The notes beneath the pieces are model-generated. The model was not told where the DNA came from. It was given only the letters and a program-made list of their open reading frames with translations, and made no database searches. A DNA stretch of 64,000 nucleotides from Bradyrhizobium tropiciagri (lineage in GTDB: Bacteria > Pseudomonadota > Alphaproteobacteria > Rhizobiales > Xanthobacteraceae): positions 124,001 to 188,000 of the forward strand of contig NZ_JAFCKH010000008.1 of the NCBI RefSeq assembly GCF_018130505.1, read 5' to 3'. Position 1 is the stretch's first letter; each line of letters opens with the position of its first letter. A program made the position numbers and the translations under genes. This document shows, in pieces, positions 42,375 to 52,690 of this stretch.

Positions 42375-42530
42375 TCCCTCTCCCCGTTCTTACGGGGAGA
42401 GGGTCGGGGTGAGGGGCTGCTTCCGCGTATTCGGTGATAGCTGCGTTTGCGGAGAGTCCCCCTCACCCGGAACGCATCTAGCGATGCGTTCCGACCTCTC
42501 CCCGCGCGCGGGGCGAGGTGAAGCGGAGTT
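42375..42530. repeat. Palindromic intergenic repeat, CCCTCTCCCCG family
   Basis: CTCCCCGTTCTTACGGGGAG is a local hairpin, and the outer arms (CTCACC/GGTGAG, CCTCTCCCCGC/GGGGCGAGG) pair across ~150 nt. GGAACGCATC/GATGCGTTCC forms an inner perfect stem. It lies between convergent genes and may act as a bidirectional terminator. Confidence 0.7.
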
Positions 42531-42556
42531 CGAGGCTACCTTGAGCGTACTCGCAG

Positions 42557-43183
42557 CTACGACCCCACGCGGCGGATGGTGATCCGGGTCTCGTCGGTGA
42601 ACTCCTTGATGTCCTTGTTCGGCTCGCGATAGAGTCGGCGCTCGATTTCGATGGCGCGGCCGTCGGTGGTCTTGGTGCAGCGCTCGTTGACGAAGACGCC
42701 CCCGACCTCCTGCTGGTCACTACCCGGCTTCGCCTGCGAGCAGCTCCAGCCGTCCTCGCCGTAGCGCGACTTCGCCTGCAGGCCGAGCAGGAAGGCCTTC
42801 TTCTTCAAATAGAGTCGCGCCTTCGGATCGGTCTCGATCGTCAGGGACGCGATCTTGGCGTCCTTGTCGACCTCGATGGTCAGGACCGCGGGATGGCCTG
42901 CCACCATGGTGCCTTCCCGCGCGGTGGCGTGATCGTAGTCAAAGCGAATACCTGTCAGCTTGTCCGCGCCGGCCGGACAGGTCGGCCACTGTTTCCACTC
43001 TGCCAATCGGTGCGTCTTGTCTCCGACGCAGGTGAGATTGATGTATCCCTCGTCGGGAACGTCAGTGATCGTCATGCCGACATTGATGTCGCGCAGATCG
43101 CCCGCGGTCGCCATCGCCGGCACGGCGGCCGCGACGGTTGCGGCGAACACCAGGCCGCGGATGATGAATCGATGCTGGCTCAT
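42557..43183 (-). CDS. Hypothetical periplasmic protein of the xoxF cluster
   Basis: 208 residues from the ATG at 43183, which overlaps the cytochrome c stop (ATGA). Signal peptide to about AMA-TAGD (residue ~26). The mature part contains five cysteines at separated positions (LTCVG, PTCPAG, WSCSQ, RCTKT) and no catalytic motif I recognise. Its coupling to cytochrome c and XoxF suggests a role in the periplasmic alcohol-oxidation chain. It is not clearly XoxJ. Confidence 0.7.
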   Translation of the reverse strand: MSQHRFIIRGLVFAATVAAAVPAMATAGDLRDINVGMTITDVPDEGYINLTCVGDKTHRLAEWKQWPTCPAGADKLTGIRFDYDHATAREGTMVAGHPAVLTIEVDKDAKIASLTIETDPKARLYLKKKAFLLGLQAKSRYGEDGWSCSQAKPGSDQQEVGGVFVNERCTKTTDGRAIEIERRLYREPNKDIKEFTDETRITIRRVGS

Positions 43184-43728
43184 GGCTTTGCCTTGTCGTT
43201 GTTGTCTGATGGCGCGGCCGCGTGGCCGGCCTCCTTGTAGATGTTGCAGACCCGCGAGCCGTCGCCGAAGAAGGCGGTGCACTCGGCGTAGCTCGGCTCA
43301 CCCTTGCCCTTGATGTGAGCCAGCACGTAATCCGCCACCGCCTCGATCTCGTTCGGCCGCAGGAACACGTTGGCCTCGGGTGGCATCTGGTCGCCGGCGT
43401 CCTGCCGGCTCATGCCGTGGCATTTGGTGGTGTCGTAGGAGCCGCGGACGAAGAACGGCATGCCGGTGCCCGGCCGTCCGCACGTCACGGTCTCGATGAT
43501 CTGCTCGCGCGACAGCTCGGTCTTGCGCAGCGACAGCGCGTCGCCGCCATAGCCGCCGCCACCATTGCCGTGCCATTTGTGGCAGCCGACGCAATTGCCG
43601 CGCTTGAACACCGCCTTGCCGGCGTCGGTCGGATCGCTCGCCGCCGCGGACTGCGCCTGCCCAGCCCCGCTCCACGCCATCGCCAGCGCAAGGCCAAGCC
43701 ATGCGCCATTCAGTCTCGTTCGTTTCAT
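43180..43728 (-). CDS. Cytochrome c, probable XoxF electron acceptor
   Basis: 182 residues with a signal peptide (to ~GQAQ). One haem-binding CVGCH motif lies at ~46-50, and a methionine in DQMPPEANVFL (~113) is the likely sixth ligand. Two extra cysteine pairs (TCG, KCHGM; ECTAFF, VCNIY) may be structural disulphides. Downstream of xoxF by 66 nt, the position of XoxG, the dedicated c-type cytochrome of lanthanide methanol dehydrogenases. Confidence 0.88.
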   Translation of the reverse strand: MKRTRLNGAWLGLALAMAWSGAGQAQSAAASDPTDAGKAVFKRGNCVGCHKWHGNGGGGYGGDALSLRKTELSREQIIETVTCGRPGTGMPFFVRGSYDTTKCHGMSRQDAGDQMPPEANVFLRPNEIEAVADYVLAHIKGKGEPSYAECTAFFGDGSRVCNIYKEAGHAAAPSDNNDKAKP

Positions 43729-43794
43729 TTCTAATTGTCTCTCAGCGAAAGCGACGCGGGAGGCCGGACGGGCCAGCCTCCCGCGCGTGCGACA

Positions 43795-45567
43795 TCAAAG
43801 GGCGAACACGTAGAGCATCGAGCCCGGCTGCATCCGCTTCAGCTCGGGGGTGGCATCGATGAACCACTTGTCCCAGGCGCCGCCGAGGCCGACCAGGATC
43901 GCGACATACTGCTTGCCGTCGACCGAGAACGTCATCGGCGGTGCGTTGACGCCGCCGCCGGTGTTGAACTCCCACAGCTTCGCCAGCGACTTCGCGTCAT
44001 AGGCGATCACCTCGCCGGAGGGCTGTCCGGAGAACACCAGATCGGGCGTCGCCAGGATGCCGCCGAGATTCGGGAAGTCGGTCTCGGCCTTGCCTGCCAC
44101 CTTGCCGGTGGTGACGTCGATCGCAGTGACGCTGCCGGTGATCTTGAACGGCTGGCTCGGTCCGCCGCCGGTCCAGAACTCACGCGGCTTGAGCTTGGCG
44201 GGGTCCGATTCCTCGAGCGTGATCCGGTTGCAGCTCTCGATCACGGGGATGTACCAGAGCTTCAGATCCGGATTGTACGCGGTCGGCGGCCAGTTCTTGC
44301 CGCCCATGTTGCCCGGGCAGATGTCCGTCACCTTGTTGGTACGGCTCGGCGTGACCGAGGCGTTGTACTTCTGCACGCCCTGCTTCGGATCATATTCCAC
44401 CGGCTTGCCGGACTCGGGGTCGAGACCCTTGGTCCAGGTCACCTTCTTCACGAACGGCAGGCCCCAGATGAACTTGCCGCTGGTGCGATCGATCGCATAG
44501 GCAAAGCCGTTGCGGTCGGCTTCGAGCGCGAGCTTCAGCGTCGTGTTGTTCGGGCCGGGAACGTCGACCAACACATTCTCCGCAACGCTGTCGTAGTCGT
44601 AGGGATCGTTCGGCGTATGCTGGTAGTGCCACTTGATCTTGCCGGTGTCGGCATCCAGCGCGAGCGACGAGTCGGTGTAGAGGTTGTCGCCGGGCCGATA
44701 TTCGTTATCCCAGTCCGGACCGGGATTGCCGACGCCCCAGACGATGGTGTTGGTCGCGGGATCGTAGCTGCCGGTGACCCAGGTCGAGCCGCCGCCGCTG
44801 GCCTTGGCGTTCTTGTCGTCCTTCCAGGTCTCGTGACCCGGCTCGTCCTTGGCCGGGATGGTGTGAGTGCGCCAGACTTCCTTCTGGCTCTTCAGATCGG
44901 TCGCCGCGATCCAGCCGCGGATGCCGTATTCGGCGCCGGCGACACCCGTGATCGCCATGTCCTTGACGATCAGCGGCGCGCCGGTGATCACCTCGCCCTT
45001 ATCGGGATCGGCGACCTGGCGCTGCCAGGCGACCTGCCCGGTTTCCTTGTTGGTCGCGATCAGACGGCCGTCCAGCGTGTGCGAGACGACGAGGTTGCCC
45101 CACAGCGCAACGCCGCGATTGTCGACGCCGCAGCAGGCGACCGCGCCGGCCCAGTCGTGATCGGTCTTCGGATCCATCTTCCAGAGCAGCACGCCCTTGC
45201 CGCCATGCGCATCGATCTTGTAGACCGAGCCCCAGCCGTCGGTGACGTACATGAAGCCGTTCTCGACGATCGGCGTGCCTTCGAGGCCGCCATGCGACCA
45301 GATTCCGCCACCCTCGACGCCGCCCAGATGCATGGTCCAGGCGACCTTGAGGTTCTTCACCGTGTCCTTGTTGATGTCCTTCAGGCTGGAGAAGCGCGTC
45401 GCTGAATAGTTCTTGTGATGGTGCAGCCAGTTACCTGCTTCCTTGTCCGCATTGAGCAGACGGTCCGGGCTGATGTCCTCGGCGTAGGCGAACGAGCCTC
45501 CGATGGTGCCGGCCGCCGCTACCAACGCGGCCAGCATGTGGGTCTTTGACCAATGCAACCTTGTCAT
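43795..45567 (-). CDS. xoxF: Lanthanide-dependent PQQ methanol/alcohol dehydrogenase
   Basis: 590 residues, periplasmic eight-bladed PQQ enzyme with a signal peptide (to ~SFAYA-ED). The vicinal disulphide is C145-C146 (ACCG). Metal/PQQ ligands are seen at E213 (GAEYG) and N281 (GNPGP), and the catalytic Asp is D324. D326 two residues later (PYDYDS) is the extra aspartate that marks lanthanide-dependent XoxF-type enzymes, where calcium MxaF has alanine. Ribosome site GGAGG precedes the ATG. It passes electrons to the cytochrome c encoded next. Oxidises methanol and probably other primary alcohols or formaldehyde. Confidence 0.93.
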   Translation of the reverse strand: MTRLHWSKTHMLAALVAAAGTIGGSFAYAEDISPDRLLNADKEAGNWLHHHKNYSATRFSSLKDINKDTVKNLKVAWTMHLGGVEGGGIWSHGGLEGTPIVENGFMYVTDGWGSVYKIDAHGGKGVLLWKMDPKTDHDWAGAVACCGVDNRGVALWGNLVVSHTLDGRLIATNKETGQVAWQRQVADPDKGEVITGAPLIVKDMAITGVAGAEYGIRGWIAATDLKSQKEVWRTHTIPAKDEPGHETWKDDKNAKASGGGSTWVTGSYDPATNTIVWGVGNPGPDWDNEYRPGDNLYTDSSLALDADTGKIKWHYQHTPNDPYDYDSVAENVLVDVPGPNNTTLKLALEADRNGFAYAIDRTSGKFIWGLPFVKKVTWTKGLDPESGKPVEYDPKQGVQKYNASVTPSRTNKVTDICPGNMGGKNWPPTAYNPDLKLWYIPVIESCNRITLEESDPAKLKPREFWTGGGPSQPFKITGSVTAIDVTTGKVAGKAETDFPNLGGILATPDLVFSGQPSGEVIAYDAKSLAKLWEFNTGGGVNAPPMTFSVDGKQYVAILVGLGGAWDKWFIDATPELKRMQPGSMLYVFAL

Positions 45568-45679
45568 TCTTTATTTCCTCCGGATCTAGCATCTTCTTTG
45601 AGCCGAATTACCCGTCACATACGGGCGTTCGATTGAGAGCCTTGCATCCCCGGCGGATCGCGATCCGCCGCATTCCCGG

Positions 45680-46162
45680 TCACTTCTGGACCTGCACCTC
45701 CGTCTCGATCGTGCCTGCCTTCTGAAAGACGATCGCGCATTTGAACGTGTCGCCCGCTGCGAGCACCTGGCGCATCTGCAGCAGCATCACGTGGTAGCCG
45801 TCACGCTTCAGCTCCAGCGTACCCTTGGCTGGAATCGGAATGTTCGGAATTGATCGCATGGCTGGTGCGCCCTCACCGCGGTCAACGATGTGACGTTCAG
45901 AAAAATTTGCTACCGGACAGCGCACGCGCAGCAGCGCATCCGCGCTGTCAGCGTCGTTCTTGATCGTCATCGTCAAGGGAAGGTCCCCACCTTCTTTGTC
46001 GACCGCCGTCACGTGCGCATTCACGATCTGCAGTGACTCGGTCGCCGCAGCACGATCAATTACTCCGAACGCGCCGACAAGGCAGAACGATGGCAACGCA
46101 ATCCATCTCACGCATGTTGCGATGCGAATTTTCGCTTCGACGATCACTTCGCTGAACGGCAT
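45680..46162 (-). CDS. PCu(A)C-type periplasmic copper chaperone
   Basis: 160 residues from the ATG at 46162, which shares a base with the upstream stop (TGATG) and has GGAGGGAG 8 nt before it. N-terminal signal/anchor (~15-42). The copper motif H-x(n)-M ... HxM is visible: ERHIVDRGEGAPAM and later YHVML. These proteins deliver Cu(I) to cytochrome oxidase CuA sites. Their presence between a ThDP enzyme and xoxF is unusual; a link to respiration on alcohols is possible. Confidence 0.82.
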   Translation of the reverse strand: MPFSEVIVEAKIRIATCVRWIALPSFCLVGAFGVIDRAAATESLQIVNAHVTAVDKEGGDLPLTMTIKNDADSADALLRVRCPVANFSERHIVDRGEGAPAMRSIPNIPIPAKGTLELKRDGYHVMLLQMRQVLAAGDTFKCAIVFQKAGTIETEVQVQK

Positions 46163-47873
46163 CAGGCTTTCTCCCTCCATGACCGTTCAGCATTGTCCCA
46201 CGCCTCGAGCGGCTGCAAGTCTGGAACCCACGCCAAACCGCTCTTCGCGTCAGAGGATATAGCCTCAGGTGTCACAACCATGTCGAGCAGCGCCGGACGG
46301 TTGGCGAGCGCCCGCGCGATCGCCGGGGCGAGCTGCTCTTCGGTCTCGACGCGCTCGGCATGCATGCCGAAGCTTCGCGCCATCGCAGCGTGATCGCAGT
46401 CCTGCAGACGCGTCCCCACCACCTTGCCATGCGTCACCTTCTGATCGTGAACCTCGATCTGCCAGGCGCCGTTGTTGGCGACGACGATCAGCACCGGCGC
46501 CTTGTGACGCACGGCGGTATCAATCTCGATGGCGTTGAAGCCGAACGCGCCGTCGCCCGTCGCGACCAGCACCGGCCGGTCCGGATGCACGAGGCTTGCG
46601 GCGATGCCATAGGGCACGCCGATGCCGATGCAGCCGAACGGCCCCGGATCGAGCATCGTGCGCGCATTGAGAGCAACGCGCGCAAAGCTGAGAAAATCGC
46701 CACCGTCGGTGATGACGACGGCATCGGGCCCGACCGCCGCCTGCAGCGCGGCGAGCACGCGGTTCGGATGCAGCTTTCCGTCGGAGCCCGGCGCCGCGGT
46801 CTCCATCGTCTGGCGCAGCTTGACGGCGCGCGCGAGATGATCGCCGCGTAGCCGCGCCACCCACGCGGCATCGACCTGCGAGGGACGGTTGCCGGCCAAC
46901 GCCAGCATGGCGCGCAGCGACTCCGCGACCGAGCCGAACAGTTCGACCTCGCCGCGCCGGTTGTCCCTGACTTCGCCCGCCGTATCGCCGATCCGCACGA
47001 AGCGCGCGTCACGGAAGATCGCGGGCGAACCGAACGCGAGCTGGAAATCGAGCCGGCGGCCCACCGTCACGACGACGTCGGCATCGCCCATCACCGCGCC
47101 GCGCATCGCGGCGACGATCGACGGATGGTCGTCGGCCACCACGCCGCGGCTCTCGCCGGTGTCGAGATAGACCGCGCCGAGACGATCGAGCAGCGCGGTC
47201 AATTCGGGCCCGGCGTTGCGCGCGCCGCGGCCGGAGATCACCAGCACGCGCCGCGCCGACCACAGCAGGTCCACAGCGGCCGCCACCCGCTCGGCAGCCG
47301 GCGCCATCACGGCCGGCAGCTTCGGGCGCAGATGTTCGTCGAGCTGCAACGCTTTCGGCACCTCCGCGCGCAGCGTGTCGGTCGGGAAGTCGATGTAGCA
47401 CGGTCCCGGCTCGCCGCCCTCGCCGAACGCGCGCGAGATCGCCTCGTCGAGTTCGGCGAGCGCGAGCGCCGGCTCGCGCACCGTGCGCGCATAGCGCGTG
47501 ATGCCGCGCACCAGGCTCGCCTGATCGAGATCCTGCAAGCCGCCGCGATTTTCCTGCGGCCGCGGGCTGGTGCCTGAGATCACCAGCACCGGCGCGCGCG
47601 AGACATGCGCGTTGGCGATACCGGTGATGGCATTGGTGAGCCCGGGCCCCGCGGTCACCAGTGCGACGCCGAGACCGCCGGTCAGCTCCGCCTCGGCCTG
47701 CGCCATGTGCACGGCGGCGCGCTCGTCGCGGACGTCGATGATACGGATGCCTTCGGCATCGAGCCGCATCCAGATCGGCATGATGTGGCCGCCGCACAGC
47801 GCATAGACCCGCTGCACGCCGCGCCGTTTCAGCACCTGGGCAATCAGGGAGGCGACACTGTCAGGCGATAGTT

Positions 47874-47877
<4 letters not shown>
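46162..47877 (-). CDS. ThDP-dependent enzyme (acetolactate synthase / 2-hydroxyacyl-CoA lyase superfamily)
   Basis: 571 residues with the three-domain Pyr-middle-PP layout. The cofactor-activating glutamate is E52 (VRDERAAVHMAQAEAE), and the ThDP/Mg motif is GDGAFGFNAIEIDTAVRHKAPVLIVVANN (~440-470). The middle domain at ~190-330 has RRVLVISGRGARNAG. It could be a carboligase, a 2-oxoacid decarboxylase or an oxalyl/2-hydroxyacyl-CoA lyase; sequence reading alone does not decide. The ATG overlaps the stop of the acyl-CoA ligase (ATGA), so the two products are probably pathway partners acting on CoA esters. Confidence 0.85.
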
Positions 47878-49448
<1,571 letters not shown>

Positions 49449-49644
49449 GCCGGCCTCCGCAGAGCTGACATCGACCAACGCAGCGTGCCGCCAAGTGCAG
49501 CGACGGCACCTGCCGACCAATGCGCCAAGGCCAAGCCGGCGCACAAGTCGCCGGAGCCCGACCACCGATCCACGCTGCGCACCACGGGTTCACCCGTCAC
49601 CGCACGTTCCTCCCGATCGGGGCTGCTTTGGGCACCCTCGCTTT

Positions 49645-49671
49645 TGAATTCAGAATTCATATACTGAATTC
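49645..49671. promoter_or_regulatory. Operator-like palindrome in the ligase/GntR divergent promoter
   Basis: GAATTCA-TATAC-TGAATTC (49653-49671) is a perfect 7-bp inverted repeat, with a third TGAATTC half-site at 49645-49651. It is AT-rich in a GC-rich background and lies between the divergent ligase operon and its GntR gene, the expected target of that regulator. Confidence 0.55.
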
Positions 49672-49736
49672 GAACACCGGGCAATCGTCTTTTAAGGGCC
49701 GAAATGGTACGTTTCACCCCGGATTCTGGAGAGCGC

Positions 49737-50441
49737 ATGCGCACCATCCCTGCACAGCCGACCCTGGTCGACCGGGTCGTCGAGACCGTCATCTCCGAGA
49801 TCGTCGACGGCCACCTGCCGGCGAACACGCGGCTGATTCAGGATGAACTCGCGCAGGCCTATGGCGTGTCGCGCCATCCGGTGCAGCAGGCGCTGCTGCT
49901 GCTGAAAACCCGCGGCCTGGTACGCGAGGCGCCGGGGCGCGGTCTGGTCGTGCCGCCGCTCGACGTCGAGTATGCACGCAACCTCTACGAGATCAGGGCG
50001 ATGCTCGACGGTCTCGCCGCCCGCATGGCGGCCGACCACGGCGCCAGGCGCGCAGCGGCGGAAGGTCCGGCCTATCTCGCCGCAGGGCGCGCCGCCATCG
50101 CCAGCGGCGTGCTGAACGCCCAGATCGAAGCCGATATGAAGTTTCACGGCTTCCTGTGCGAGCTGTCCCGCAACCCGCTGATCGGCGAGACCACGGAGCC
50201 GCACTGGCCGTATCTGCGGCGGATCATGGGCGAAGTGCTGCGCGGCGATCTGAAGATGCCCGACAACATCTGGGACGAGCACGCCGGAATTCTCGACGCC
50301 GTCATCGCCGGCGACGGCGACGCCGCCGAACGCTTAAGCCGCGAGCACATCCGCAATGCCGCCGAGGTGTTCGTGGACCGCCTGCAGCTTCGCCATCGCG
50401 AAGAGGAAGGCCAGCGGCGCCAGCGACGGATCGAGCGCTGA
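49737..50441 (+). CDS. GntR-family (FCD) transcriptional regulator
   Basis: 234 residues from the ATG at 49737, with GGAGAG just upstream (an ATG at 49704 would add 11 residues). Winged helix: LIQDELAQAYGVSRHPVQQALLLLKTRGLVREAPGRGLVV (~34-73). FCD effector domain with metal-ligand residues in IEADMKFHGFLCELS, WDEHAGILDAV and REHIRNA. Divergent from the acyl-CoA ligase/ThDP/xoxF operon and presumably its regulator. Confidence 0.87.
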   Translation: MRTIPAQPTLVDRVVETVISEIVDGHLPANTRLIQDELAQAYGVSRHPVQQALLLLKTRGLVREAPGRGLVVPPLDVEYARNLYEIRAMLDGLAARMAADHGARRAAAEGPAYLAAGRAAIASGVLNAQIEADMKFHGFLCELSRNPLIGETTEPHWPYLRRIMGEVLRGDLKMPDNIWDEHAGILDAVIAGDGDAAERLSREHIRNAAEVFVDRLQLRHREEEGQRRQRRIER

Positions 50442-50594
50442 ATTCTTTCGTTTTCCCGAGAGCGATGCCGCAACGCCCGGCCTCGACCTCCCGGGGTGAC
50501 GAGGCCACGTGCCGAGGCAAGCCTCACATTTCGGCGAGATCGAGCATCGACGTCTGCTTCGTGCTATTCTTGTCGCGAAGCTGGAGTTGGTCGC

Positions 50595-50767
50595 ATGTCG
50601 TGGATTATCGTGATCGTATCGCTCGCTTCGATCCCGCTTGCGACGGAGTGGCTCGCACGCGCGGAAGATCAGCCCGGACCTGGTTCTGGATCGCCATGCT
50701 GGTCGGACCACTGGCGCCTCTGGCACTCCTTCCGCTCGGCCAGGCACGGCAAACCTCGTCGCAATGA
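50595..50767 (+). pseudogene. Frameshifted small membrane protein remnant
   Basis: The ATG at 50595 opens a frame encoding MSWIIVIVSLASIPLATEWLAR (a hydrophobic helix). The neighbouring frame then continues from about 50650 with RSARTWFWIAMLVGPLAPLALLPLG, a second helix, and stops at 50767. Joined by a one-base correction near 50645-50665 the two halves make a sensible two-helix protein of ~57 residues. This looks like a single-base deletion, a sequencing error or, less likely, programmed frameshifting. Confidence 0.45.
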
Positions 50768-50815
50768 AGGCCTGGTTCCCTGCAATAATGCTTTGCGCGA
50801 CGCCGGCCGCCTCAG

Positions 50816-51523
50816 TCACTCCGGCGGATTGAACGTGCGCGCGAAGAACACCGGGGCCTTTGCCTTCTTCAGCCGGTAGAGCTGCGCCGGGCGGTTCGGT
50901 CCCTTGCGCATCTTTGCGATCGGCTCGATCAGGTCGGCGGTGAGCATGCGGGTGCGGAACGCGCTCTTTTCCAGTGGGCGGCCCAGCACGATCTCGAAGC
51001 TGCGCTGCAATTCCGGCAGCGTGAATTCCGGCGGCATCAGATAGGCCGGCAGCGAAGTGTATTCGACCTTGGCGCGCAGCCGCTGGATCGCCGCCTGCAG
51101 GATCTCGGCGTGGTCGAAGGCAAGTTTCGGCTTCACCTTCTCGCCGCCGATCGTGAACCACTGCGCATCCGCGGCGAGCGCGCCGCCGGCAGCATGTTCG
51201 CCAAGCAGCGCGAAATAGGCATGGGTGGCAGACCAGCCGCGCGGGTCCCGCGCGGCGCTGCCCCAGCTGCCGAGCTGCTCGAGATAGGGGCTGACCACGC
51301 CGGTCTTGTCCTTCAGCTTGCGCACCGCGCAGGCCTCGAGATCGCGATCGCCGGCGATGTCGACGAAGCCGCCGGGCAAGGCCCAAGCGCCTGGAAACGG
51401 CTCGCTTTCCGTATCCGGCCGTTGCACCAGCAAGACCTGGAGCGCGTCTGATTTGATGGCAAAGATGACGACGTCGACCGTCGTCAACGGCCTCGGGAAG
51501 TCGAGCCCCGCTCTGTCGGACAT
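50816..51523 (-). CDS. NrtR-type regulator (degenerate Nudix domain + winged helix)
   Basis: 235 residues. The N-terminal Nudix fold (~12-140) has FPGAWALPGGFVDIAGDRDLEACAVRKLKDKTGV, where the consensus GE, RE and EE acids are D59, R68-K69 and D72-K73, so hydrolysis is probably lost. The C-terminal winged helix (~150-235: FTLPELQRSFEIVLGRPLEKSAFRTRML) is that of NrtR regulators, which sense ADP-ribose or related NAD derivatives. Divergent from the SPFH/NAD-kinase-like pair and very likely their regulator via the tandem repeats upstream of 51644. Confidence 0.85.
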   Translation of the reverse strand: MSDRAGLDFPRPLTTVDVVIFAIKSDALQVLLVQRPDTESEPFPGAWALPGGFVDIAGDRDLEACAVRKLKDKTGVVSPYLEQLGSWGSAARDPRGWSATHAYFALLGEHAAGGALAADAQWFTIGGEKVKPKLAFDHAEILQAAIQRLRAKVEYTSLPAYLMPPEFTLPELQRSFEIVLGRPLEKSAFRTRMLTADLIEPIAKMRKGPNRPAQLYRLKKAKAPVFFARTFNPPE

Positions 51524-51569
51524 GATTTACCGCTCCCCTTCCCCGGCGTGAACCTTTTCTCTGCTCGGC

Positions 51570-51597
51570 TTGACAATAGCATGCTTAGTTGTACAGT
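51570..51597 (+). promoter_or_regulatory. Promoter of the SPFH gene
   Basis: TTGACA, 16-nt spacer, TACAGT. The -35 is perfect; the -10 matches TATAAT at 4 of 6. The first operator (51585-51605) covers the spacer and -10, so a bound regulator would block polymerase. Confidence 0.6.
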
Positions 51598-51605
51598 CCA
51601 ACTAA
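51585..51605. promoter_or_regulatory. NrtR-site candidate 1
   Basis: TTAGTTG-TACAGTC-CAACTAA, a perfect inverted repeat with 7-bp arms and a 7-nt spacer, overlapping the -10 of the SPFH promoter. Confidence 0.65.
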
Positions 51606-51606
51606 C

Positions 51607-51627
51607 TTAGTTGCTCAGAACAACTTA
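51607..51627. promoter_or_regulatory. NrtR-site candidate 2
   Basis: TTAGTTG-CTCAGAA-CAACTTA, same left arm and spacing as site 1 with one arm mismatch. Centre-to-centre distance from site 1 is 22 bp, about two helical turns, which places both dimers on the same face. Confidence 0.65.
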
Positions 51628-51643
51628 CGTAGGAGTACACGCC

Positions 51644-52690
51644 ATGTTCGGTCTCCGCTTCATCAAGGCCCAGCCGACCACCTATCTGATGAAATTCCGC
51701 GGCGGCGCGGTGACCCGGCAGGGCGCCGGCCTGTCCGGCTTCTACTACGCGCCGGTCACCTCGCTGGTCGCGGTGCCGATCGGCAGCCGCGACGCCGCCT
51801 TCATCTTCCAGCAGATCGCGCGGGACTTTCAGGCCCTGACCATCCAGGGCCAGGTCACCTACCGGATCGGCGAGCCGCAGAAGGCCGCCGCGATGCTGAA
51901 CTTCACCCTGAAGCGCGACGGCAAGACCTACGAATCCGACGATCCCGAAAAGCTGCCGCAGCGGATCCTCGCCACGGTCGAGGTGCTGGCGCAGCAGGCG
52001 GTGAAGGAGCTGACGTTGAAGGAAGCGCTGCAGGCCTCCGACCGCATCGCCGCGCTGATCGAGAGCGGCCTGCGCGGCCGCGCCGATATCGCAGCGCTCG
52101 GCCTCGAAATCCTCGGCGTCTCGATCCGCGCGGTGAAGCCGACGCCCGATACCGCCAAGGCGCTGGAAGCCGAAGCCCGCGAGGCGATCCTCAAGAGCGC
52201 GGACGAAGCGATCTTCGCCCGCCGCAACTTCGCGGTGGAGCAGGAACGCGCCATCCGCGAGAGCGAGCTCGACACCGAGATCGCGGTCGAGCAGAAGAAG
52301 CGCTCGATCCGCGAGACGCAGATGGATGCGGAGGCCAGCGTTGCGGCCAAGCAGGCCGAGCTGCGCGAGGCCGGCATGGTCTCCGACATCACGCTGGAGA
52401 GCAAGCGCAAGGACTTCGTCGGCCTCAACGCCGAGAACACCCGCACGCTGGCCGATGCCGAGGCCTATCGGGTCGGCGCGCTGATGAAGATCTTCGAGGG
52501 CGTCGATACCCGCGTGGTCCAGGCGCTGGCCTCCGCCGGCATGCAGCCCGGCCAGTTGATCGCGCAGGCCTTCAGCGGCATCGCAGAAAAGGCCGAGAAG
52601 ATCGGCCAGCTCAACGTCTCGCCGGATCTGCTCAACACGCTGCTCGACAAGCCCGCCGCCGTGGAGGCCAACCGTGCCCGCCGACAATGA
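51644..52690 (+). CDS. SPFH/band-7 domain protein
   Basis: 348 residues from the ATG at 51644, with TAGGAGT upstream. The SPFH domain spans ~1-170 (FIKAQPTTYLMKFRGGAVTRQGAGLSGFYY ... GVSIRAVKPTPDTAKALEAEAREAI). A long charged coiled coil (~165-290) and a C-terminal helix-rich part (QLIAQAFSGIAEKAEKIGQLNVSPDLL) follow. There is no N-terminal membrane helix, so it would be cytoplasmic or peripheral. SPFH proteins build ring or cage oligomers. Coupled to the NAD-kinase-like gene by a 17-bp overlap. Confidence 0.85.
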   Translation: MFGLRFIKAQPTTYLMKFRGGAVTRQGAGLSGFYYAPVTSLVAVPIGSRDAAFIFQQIARDFQALTIQGQVTYRIGEPQKAAAMLNFTLKRDGKTYESDDPEKLPQRILATVEVLAQQAVKELTLKEALQASDRIAALIESGLRGRADIAALGLEILGVSIRAVKPTPDTAKALEAEAREAILKSADEAIFARRNFAVEQERAIRESELDTEIAVEQKKRSIRETQMDAEASVAAKQAELREAGMVSDITLESKRKDFVGLNAENTRTLADAEAYRVGALMKIFEGVDTRVVQALASAGMQPGQLIAQAFSGIAEKAEKIGQLNVSPDLLNTLLDKPAAVEANRARRQ

